Of a stretch of DNA of 34,880 bases, positions 29,853 through 34,880 are shown in pieces; positions within the stretch are counted from its first letter, which is position 1; each line of letters begins with the position of its first letter. The notes beneath the pieces are model-generated. The model was not told the DNA's origin and made no database searches. It worked only from the letters and a program-made list of their open reading frames with translations. Where the stretch lies: the IMG/VR virus record IMGVR_UViG_3300050821_002462, positions 1 to 34,880 of that record. One strand, given 5' to 3'. A program made the translations under genes and the position numbers. This stretch comes from a virus.

Positions 29853-31708
29853 GTCTTCGCCTTCAACTCAGCATCGATCCGCGCAGCTATCCAACGGACA
29901 CAGGGAACCGCCCAGCTATTGCCGAGGGCTTTGTAGCGAGGACCGTCGGGACACTCTTCGGCGGGCTTACCTCGCCAAGGGATGCGGGTATAATTGTCAG
30001 GGAATCCCTGTAATCTTTCGCATTCTTTGGGGGTAAGGCGCCGCACGGCCCATTGATGGATTGCGAGTGTGGAATCTGTCTGATTTTCGCGAACCGTCGC
30101 AGCAACATCGTCTGCGTCTGACCACCAGCCAGCCCCCGAACTAACGGCAGCCGCCACATAGCTCCGGCTTGACCCACCGCTTGCGGCGCGAATGTTGGCG
30201 GTATCGTGCGGCCCCTCGAATTGCGCCCCGCCCTCGCGCCCGCGCATGTCGAAGGCGACGGCATGTGCTTGGGTGGTCGATAGCGTTGGACTTATTTCCC
30301 CAAACGTATCTGCGCTACCTTTGTTGGCCTGCATATCAATGCCGCCAATGTAGGCAACGGCGATGCTATGCCCGTCCGTATCGAGCGGGCCGCTCATGTC
30401 GCCGTATTGGAGGACATCGGATTGGCGCGCGTCGAAGGCGATGGCAGGCATAACGCCAGCGTTCGCATGGCTGCGCGTGAAGCCGCCAGCGCGCAGCGTC
30501 GGCGCCAAGTCGTTCTGCGCATCAGCGCCGTCGTCTTTAGCCGTGAAGCATATCGGCACAATCGGCGTGCCGCGCCCCGTGCCGTCCTCCGTACATCCGT
30601 CGCTCTTGGTTAGTGCGTGCGTGCGCTCTCCCGTCGCGCAGGGGATGAGCAGAATACCGCGCGGTGATGGCTTTGACGCCAGCGAGGATGGCACGGGATC
30701 CGCGGCATGGGCACTCTGAGCGCGAGCGCGCAGGGTGTGAGCAACGAGGTCAGTGTGGTCCCGGTCATCGCGGGCCTTCATCGTCGATGCGGTGCCGTCG
30801 ATTTTGTACTCGCTAAACGACACCATGCGGGCGGCGACGGCTAATCCTCCCCCAAGTTCAAAGTCGGTCCCAAGTCTGCCACCGCCCTCAGTGCGCGCGC
30901 TAGGAGTTCCGGCAATTCCTTGCCCCGCTTCTCGGCTCGGCGGAGAATCCCGGTACATGCCTTGGGACTCAAATAGAACCGCTGCGGGATCGGCCCCGTT
31001 TCCAGGATCGTAGACAACGAACAGACGCGCGCGTCGTTGGGCCAAGCCGAAATATTGAGCGTCGAAAACCCGCCATGCCGCCCGGCCGAGAGGCCCGGCA
31101 ACCATGCCGACACCCGGCCATCGTGTGACATGCCCCTCTTCGAAAGCGACTTCGTTTCCATCGTCGTCAGGTTCTGTTCCGGCGTCTCTCCATCTCCAGA
31201 ATTTGTTGGATTTTCCGTGCGCAGGTTTTGCGACCGGCTCGATGGGACCATCTCCCCCGACAAGCGCTCCCAAGAGACAGCCGAAGGCGTTGTCTTTGGT
31301 CGATAGTGTTCCTGGGACATTTTCCCAGAGGGCATTCCGCAATCCATGAGATCCAGCAAGTTCATGAGCAAGCACCGCAAATGCGAGAGTGAGATTTCCG
31401 CGCGCATCAGCGAGCGACATGCGTTTGCCCGCGACCGAGAACGCTTGGCATGGCGTCCCGCCGCAGAGAATGTCCACGATCGGTGGTAAGAGCGCGATCT
31501 TCGTGAAGTCGCCGAAGTTAGGCACGCCATTGCCCGTTAGTGGCTCGTCGGGCATGTTTGAGCCGTAGTGATGCGCGAGCACCGCAGATGGGAAAGCCTC
31601 TATTTCCGCGAAGCCGACGGCGGTCCAGCCAAGCGGAGCGAATGCGACTGAGGCCGCTTCTATTCCGCTGCAAACGGATAGGAAGCTAATTCCCACCGCC
31701 CGCCTCAT
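29849..31708 (-). CDS. C5-cytosine DNA methyltransferase (Dcm-like), long variable region
   Basis: 619 residues, ATG 31708 (overlap 23 nt). Motif I SVCSGIEAASVAFAPLGW (11-28), motif IV GGTPCQAFSVAG with catalytic Cys87, motif VI WENVPG (128-133), motif VIII AQRRARLF (223-230), motif IX RRLTPKECERLQGFP (about 556-570), motif X GNSWAVP (596-602). All key residues are present. The region between VIII and IX is about 320 residues, with repeated TL-type units (VAHTLRARA, APTLRAGG, SPTLSTTQ), far longer than in simple enzymes. Likely protects phage DNA from host restriction. Confidence 0.9.
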   Translation of the reverse strand: MRRAVGISFLSVCSGIEAASVAFAPLGWTAVGFAEIEAFPSAVLAHHYGSNMPDEPLTGNGVPNFGDFTKIALLPPIVDILCGGTPCQAFSVAGKRMSLADARGNLTLAFAVLAHELAGSHGLRNALWENVPGTLSTKDNAFGCLLGALVGGDGPIEPVAKPAHGKSNKFWRWRDAGTEPDDDGNEVAFEEGHVTRWPGVGMVAGPLGRAAWRVFDAQYFGLAQRRARLFVVYDPGNGADPAAVLFESQGMYRDSPPSREAGQGIAGTPSARTEGGGRLGTDFELGGGLAVAARMVSFSEYKIDGTASTMKARDDRDHTDLVAHTLRARAQSAHAADPVPSSLASKPSPRGILLIPCATGERTHALTKSDGCTEDGTGRGTPIVPICFTAKDDGADAQNDLAPTLRAGGFTRSHANAGVMPAIAFDARQSDVLQYGDMSGPLDTDGHSIAVAYIGGIDMQANKGSADTFGEISPTLSTTQAHAVAFDMRGREGGAQFEGPHDTANIRAASGGSSRSYVAAAVSSGAGWWSDADDVAATVRENQTDSTLAIHQWAVRRLTPKECERLQGFPDNYTRIPWRGKPAEECPDGPRYKALGNSWAVPCVRWIAARIDAELKAKT

Positions 31709-32138
31709 GCTTCATCCTGCGGACGAGCGCCGCAGCTTCGAACTCGCTGATTGTCGGATCGCGATAGATATCGGCGAGATCGGCAGGAACCCAGGCCGGG
31801 ACGCGACGCAACTTAGAGCGCCGAATGTGGATCGTCCTGCCCTTCGCAACCTCCGCCAGAGTCTCGCGCCGCTCGATGATCCAATCCGCCAATTCACCAA
31901 GCAGGCGGGCGCGGACCGGTGGATGCTTGACGCGATGAATGTGGAAAAGTTTGCGCGCCGCCGTCGCCTCGATCTGCGAGAGGGCGCGAACGGCGTTGGC
32001 TTGGCGAAGATAGTCGTGTCGTTCCCGCCGCCCGCGCTTAAGGAGTTCCTCGACATCTGGCGGGACCGGAGCGATCTTGCGTTGCTCTCGGTACAGTTTG
32101 GCGCGGATGGCATCGGGAGAGGGCTCGTGGGCGGTCAT
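31686..32138 (-). CDS. Hypothetical protein between methyltransferases (150 aa)
   Basis: ATG 32138 (MTAHEPSPDAIRAKLYREQR) in an ATGA overlap. Basic and helical, ending WVPADLADIYRDPTISEFEA then ALVRRMKHEAGG. The C-terminal pattern resembles alphaproteobacterial small DNA-binding proteins but I cannot name a family. May assist the flanking methyltransferases. Confidence 0.6.
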   Translation of the reverse strand: MTAHEPSPDAIRAKLYREQRKIAPVPPDVEELLKRGRRERHDYLRQANAVRALSQIEATAARKLFHIHRVKHPPVRARLLGELADWIIERRETLAEVAKGRTIHIRRSKLRRVPAWVPADLADIYRDPTISEFEAAALVRRMKHEAGGGN

Positions 32139-32731
32139 GCCGCGGCCTCGCGCCACGACATGCGCCTAAGCTCTATCGGCCCAGCGCGCTTTCCTGGCTC
32201 AAAGACGAACCATGCGAACGGGGCGCAGCTATTGCCGTTCTTTGGGCCTTCCCAGCCGTCCCGGTGCATCATTGGGAGGCGTTCGATCCCCGCCCAAACG
32301 CGGCGCAGATGTGTGTCGATCAAATCCTTGCGGCCCGAGCCTTCAAGCGTGGCGAGGCGCAACAGGACGACCACCTTGCAGCCGAGTGCGAGGCCATGCC
32401 GGATGAATTTGTCCTGAATTTTGTAAGGAGGATTGGTGACGATGACTGAGCGCAGTGGGCTCTCTTCCTTCAGAAAGTCCCAGCCTGTGTGAACGCCATC
32501 ATGTCGTCCCGGATAGTCGATGAGGTCACAAGCGAGGACCGGGATGCCGTTGGCCTCAAGCACTCTCATGATTGCGCCGCGGCCGGCACACGGCTCCCAT
32601 ACGTTTTCGCCAGGGGTTAGCTCCCCCGTGCGGATGAGTGCCAGCGTTGCGCACGCTGGCGTTTCGTACAGATCATTGCCGCGATCCGCGAAAGAATGCC
32701 GTTGCATCACGGCGGTTCGCATTGTGCTCAC
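32135..32731 (-). CDS. NPPY-type DNA methyltransferase candidate (198 aa)
   Basis: ATG 32731 in an ATGA overlap. SAM motif I EPCAGRGAI (46-54) precedes catalytic motif IV TNPPYKIQD (99-107): the gamma-class order. Short length leaves little room for target recognition, so it may be an orphan phage adenine methyltransferase or act on another substrate. ETPxxAT-type start (DLYETPACATLALI) is common in these phage enzymes. Confidence 0.75.
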   Translation of the reverse strand: MSTMRTAVMQRHSFADRGNDLYETPACATLALIRTGELTPGENVWEPCAGRGAIMRVLEANGIPVLACDLIDYPGRHDGVHTGWDFLKEESPLRSVIVTNPPYKIQDKFIRHGLALGCKVVVLLRLATLEGSGRKDLIDTHLRRVWAGIERLPMMHRDGWEGPKNGNSCAPFAWFVFEPGKRAGPIELRRMSWREAAA

Positions 32732-32982
32732 CCGATGCTCGCGATCTTCGAGGTGATCATGCGGATGACCGGATGGCCGGCGTATTCGTTTAAGAGATTG
32801 CCGGTCGTCTGAAGCTTGGCGCGAAGGGCCTCGTTTTCAGCCCGGAGAGAGACCAGTTCCCGGCGCAGGGCCATATGTTGACGCATGTAGGCGCGTCGGG
32901 CGTCCGTGTTTGGATAGGGATGGTGGTGTTCGGTAGGATCGTAGCCCGGGGCGCTATGGTTTAGCTTTCTGTGGTCAGGCAT
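32728..32982 (-). CDS. Coiled-coil hypothetical protein (84 aa)
   Basis: ATG 32982 (MPDHRKLNHSAPGYDPTEHH). His-rich N-terminus and leucine-heptad helix (ALRRELVSLRAENEALRAKL). First protein gene of the early operon after the Cro-like gene. Role unknown. Confidence 0.65.
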   Translation of the reverse strand: MPDHRKLNHSAPGYDPTEHHHPYPNTDARRAYMRQHMALRRELVSLRAENEALRAKLQTTGNLLNEYAGHPVIRMITSKIASIG

Positions 32983-33025
32983 TTCACAACCTCATTTGGA
33001 ACAACTTGCGGGTTGTAAGTTTCTC

Positions 33026-33053
33026 TTGACAACATAGCGATATTCGCTATTCT
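33026..33053 (+). promoter_or_regulatory. Rightward promoter with embedded operator, antisense to the Cro-like gene
   Basis: TTGACA (33026-33031), 16-nt spacer, TATTCT (33048-33053). The palindrome TAGCG-ATATT-CGCTA (33035-33049) fills the spacer and shares TA with the -10. It points through the Cro-like gene in antisense toward the repressor-like gene at 33381, as lambda pRE does. Confidence 0.7.
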
Positions 33054-33071
33054 CGCGCCGAACGGCGGAAC

Positions 33072-33314
33072 TTATTGATCCACGCCAATATCTTGTGATT
33101 CGGACGGAAGAAGGTCTTCAGCGCTGATGGGAACGCCCAATTGTTCCGCCGCTCGCAGGATGGTTCGATGCAGCGATTGAGGAATCTGGCCGCCGGTGCC
33201 GCCTACGCTTCTCGGGCGTTTCCAGTTCGAGACTCGGGTGGGGTGGCGACTGACAATCTCGGCAACCTTGGATGTGCCGCCCAATTTTTTAACGATCGAC
33301 GAAGCAGGTTCCAT
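33072..33314 (-). CDS. Cro-like helix-turn-helix regulator (80 aa)
   Basis: ATG 33314. Helix-turn-helix core LGGTSKVAEIVSRHPTRVSN with recognition helix ending NWKRP, followed by GGQIPQSLHRTILRAAEQLG. It is transcribed leftward as the first early gene. The promoter's -10 ends only 9 nt before ATG, so the mRNA should be nearly leaderless. Likely binds the TAGCG-N5-CGCTA sites, competing with the repressor across the intergenic space. Confidence 0.75.
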   Translation of the reverse strand: MEPASSIVKKLGGTSKVAEIVSRHPTRVSNWKRPRSVGGTGGQIPQSLHRTILRAAEQLGVPISAEDLLPSESQDIGVDQ

Positions 33315-33322
33315 AGCGATAT

Positions 33323-33351
33323 TGTCTAGCGACCAGCGCTAGGTTTGTCAA
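33323..33351 (-). promoter_or_regulatory. Leftward early promoter (pR-like) with embedded operator
   Basis: TTGACA (33346-33351 on the minus strand), 17-nt spacer, TAGACA (33323-33328). Operator TAGCG-ACCAG-CGCTA lies at 33327-33341 (plus strand), overlapping the -10. A second imperfect site (33314-33328; 7 of 10 arm bases) overlaps the start codon. Confidence 0.7.
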
Positions 33352-33380
33352 GCCGCCGTAGCGAATCGGACTAATGTCTG

Positions 33381-33854
33381 ATGAAAAGGTATGTGCTATC
33401 TTCACCCATGTTTGCCGGGTGGGTGAGAGCGGCAATCGCTAAGTTCGGCACCCAGGCCGAACTCAGTCGGCGCTTGTCCGCATTGCTAAAGCGAGAGATT
33501 CATGCTGCGGCGGTCAACAAGCTCGCCAGCGGGAAACGCGCGCTGGCCGCCGACGAAATGCTCGCCATCGCGCAAATTGCTGATTATCCGGTGCTTATTT
33601 CATTAACGGGGGACACATTGGACAAAAGCAACGGTCAGAGATCCACCTTCAACGAAGATCACCTGATCAGATTATTTTCCTATGCTCTACAATGGAGAGG
33701 ACTTGATGCTGGGGCCGCTCGAAACCTAGCTGCATCTCTATTAGAAGCCGCCCGCAATCATCCTGATCGGACAGATTCTGTGCTAAGTGATGACCAACTA
33801 GAGACGGTTGCTCGCGCCTTAGTAGCTGCACTCGGGTCTCAACGGCAGCAATAA
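33381..33854 (+). CDS. CI-like repressor candidate without peptidase domain (157 aa)
   Basis: ATG 33381; a later in-frame ATG is at 33408 and neither has a strong ribosome site. The helix-turn-helix region is FGTQAELSRRLSALLKREIH then AAAVNKLASGKRALAADEML. The C-terminal half is helical (LSDDQLETVARALVAALG) and has no S24/LexA-type autoprotease motif, so direct RecA-triggered cleavage is unlikely. Divergent from the Cro-like gene, it completes a lambda-style switch. Confidence 0.7.
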   Translation: MKRYVLSSPMFAGWVRAAIAKFGTQAELSRRLSALLKREIHAAAVNKLASGKRALAADEMLAIAQIADYPVLISLTGDTLDKSNGQRSTFNEDHLIRLFSYALQWRGLDAGAARNLAASLLEAARNHPDRTDSVLSDDQLETVARALVAALGSQRQQ

Positions 33855-34064
33855 GAAAACCCATCATTCCCCCGCCTGATTGCATGTCGTTTTTCGCTTA
33901 TCTTTTGAGCGCTAGCCTGCCACCGACCAGCCGCTGATTCCGGCTCTCGCATAGGTCTTTCTACCTATACGTTAGGGGCGACGGCTGTCAAATCACGCAT
34001 TTTTGATCTGCCTCCACAGATGTGTGGTGGTCTGTGGATAGCGCAGATCGCTGTATTTTATCGC

Positions 34065-34092
34065 TTGACAAGCTAGCGAATAACGCTATGGT
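34065..34092 (+). promoter_or_regulatory. Rightward early promoter with embedded operator
   Basis: TTGACA (34065-34070), 16-nt spacer, TATGGT (34087-34092). Operator TAGCG-AATAA-CGCTA (34074-34088) occupies the same place as in the 33026 promoter. Confidence 0.75.
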
Positions 34093-34138
34093 GGTTCTCG
34101 TTCGAAGCGCTTTTCTCCCCCTAGTAAGCGCAACGGAC

Positions 34139-34190
34139 ACCGGGCCGCCTGCTAGCGTCCTCCCCAGACCGGCGGCCCGGTTCTTTTTCT
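34139..34190 (+). terminator. Intrinsic terminator / attenuator in the leader
   Basis: ACCGGGCCGCC (34139-34149) pairs perfectly with GGCGGCCCGGT (34171-34181) around a 21-nt loop, followed by TTCTTTTTCT. It lies about 45 nt after the predicted start of transcription and before the 34210 gene. It either ends a short RNA or gates the operon. Confidence 0.85.
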
Positions 34191-34209
34191 TAGGGAGAGG
34201 GAGAGGGCC

Positions 34210-34437
34210 ATGAAGATCAAAACGTCATTCGATTATCCGCCCATTCCGGTTCGTTCATTCGATTGGAGCGCGATTGACACCGACACTTATGATGGCGATC
34301 CCCGCAGCCCAATTGGGTATGGGGCGACAGAACAAGAAGCAATCGGTGATTTGCTCTCGCAGATGGAAGAGGACGCTGAAGCCTCTTACGAGCAATCACT
34401 AAGCTATTTCAACCGCTACATTGCGGGGGATCGGTGA
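34210..34437 (+). CDS. Small hypothetical protein (75 aa)
   Basis: ATG 34210 after a strong polypurine ribosome site. Sequence includes SPIGYGATEQEAIGDLLSQM, a HicB-like GxGxTxxEAxxDL pattern, and an acidic C-terminus. Whole HicB fold not evident and no HicA partner is next door. Starts the rightward early unit. Confidence 0.65.
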   Translation: MKIKTSFDYPPIPVRSFDWSAIDTDTYDGDPRSPIGYGATEQEAIGDLLSQMEEDAEASYEQSLSYFNRYIAGDR

Positions 34438-34649
34438 TGCCGCACCGTGATCAAAAGACCTTCGATGAAGGATGGAAAGCGTGGGGTGATGGGGCCGACG
34501 CCGACGAGAACCCTCATCCGTTCGGGGCCTACGAACACCGCGCATGGCTCGATGGCTGGATGGCCGCCGAAGAGGATTTCGAGCATCAGGAGTCCGAACG
34601 CGACGACTACGGCGATCGCGCAGACTTTGAATACGACCGTAACCGTTGA
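34437..34649 (+). CDS. Rmf/CrpP-like small protein (70 aa)
   Basis: ATG 34437 in a TGATG overlap; GTG 34434 is possible. FDEGWKAWGDGADADENPHP followed by AYEHRAWLDGWMAAEED has the GW...NP...W..GW layout of ribosome modulation factor-like proteins, which are frequent in phages. Acidic tail. Ribosome binding is inferred from the pattern only. Confidence 0.6.
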   Translation: MPHRDQKTFDEGWKAWGDGADADENPHPFGAYEHRAWLDGWMAAEEDFEHQESERDDYGDRADFEYDRNR

Positions 34650-34671
34650 TCCCCAAAGCAAAGAGGAGGGC

Positions 34672-34880
34672 ATGATGGCCGACCGATGGAGAGAATTTAA
34701 GCGCAACCCAAGCTTCATTTTCAAGCCGTGGATGAAGACGGTCGATGATCTTCAAGACCAGATCGCGGAGCTGATCGCGGCGGTGAAGGAAGCCGAGCGA
34801 CAACTTCAATATCTCGACGAGCGCTGGCCAACCGGGTCCACTCCGGTAGTGCGCACCCGCATCAACGCCGTCATCGCCAA
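34672..34880 (+). CDS. Hypothetical coiled-coil protein (partial, runs off the edge)
   Basis: ATG 34672 (second ATG 34675) after a strong AAGAGGAGGG. 69 codons are visible: MMADRWREFKRNPSFIFKPW, then a helical stretch (TVDDLQDQIAELIAAVKEAE). Continues the rightward early unit beyond the window. Function unknown. Confidence 0.65.
   Translation, partial: MMADRWREFKRNPSFIFKPWMKTVDDLQDQIAELIAAVKEAERQLQYLDERWPTGSTPVVRTRINAVIA

Larger units (their letters stand above)
33855..34209 (+). other. 355-nt gene-free control region
   Basis: Holds, in order, a perfect inverted repeat ATAGGT-CTTTCT-ACCTAT (33951-33968), a promoter with operator (34065-34092), an intrinsic terminator (34139-34190) and the ribosome site GGGAGAGGGAGAGGG before 34210. 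An open frame across it is not credible. Confidence 0.7.

Noticed and set aside
34022-34213. Rightward 63-codon frame
   Set aside because: Covers the -35/-10 boxes, operator and intrinsic terminator; explained as control DNA.
34210-34437. HicB-type antitoxin
   Set aside because: Only a short GxGxTxxEA pattern matches; no HicA toxin gene adjacent.

Overview
The window is about 35 kb of a tailed-phage genome or prophage. It has a P22-like (short-tailed, podovirus) head and tail-machine module and a temperate-type control region. GC content is high, and the replication, Cro-like and small accessory proteins look like those of alphaproteobacterial phages, so an alphaproteobacterial host is my inference; the exact host cannot be read from the sequence. 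No integrase, lysis cassette or host gene is visible. Genes are open at both window edges (1..2131 leftward, 34672..34880 rightward).

Layout. (1) Late region, about 24864 down to 1, all leftward: two small genes, two exported-looking proteins and one unknown at the operon head (22.7-24.9 kb), TerL, a DNA methyltransferase, portal, a Gly-rich protein with a SleB-like hydrolase core, a chain of micro-genes (15.2-16.0 kb), scaffold, coat, gp4-like adaptor, gp10-like tail hub, an Asp-box protein, a tail-fibre-like protein, a sulfotransferase-GNAT fusion, and injection-type internal proteins ending in a giant lytic-transglycosylase protein. (2) A rightward island, 24997..26419, of six small genes, one GIY-YIG-like. 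It has two near-identical promoter/leader copies carrying the 9-mer AAAYAGTGC. (3) Early leftward operon, 33314 down to 26432: Cro-like regulator, coiled-coil protein, NPPY methyltransferase, unknown, C5 cytosine methyltransferase, replication-initiation-like protein with an internal iteron cluster, NusG-like antiterminator candidate, several small genes and a possible small terminase. (4) A rightward repressor-like gene (33381..33854) and a second rightward early unit from 34210, preceded by a promoter and an intrinsic terminator.

How it fits together. Three strong promoters around the switch (33026 rightward, 33351 leftward, 34065 rightward) each carry the same palindrome TAGCG-N5-CGCTA between the -35 and -10 boxes, so one repressor probably shuts all three. 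The 33026 promoter faces into the Cro-like gene in antisense and points on to the repressor gene, a layout resembling lambda pRE. The replication gene carries tandem decamers, GGTACT repeats and an inverted repeat next to an AT-rich tract, in its domain linker, as the lambda origin does inside gene O. Three methyltransferases suggest defence against restriction. The NusG-like protein and the leader terminator suggest control by antitermination.

Many short genes were found by reading overlaps (ATGA, GTGA, TTGA, TAATG) at gene junctions. The sulfotransferase needs a non-standard ATC start to include its conserved P-loop. All family assignments are by eye from motifs and gene order; no database search was possible.
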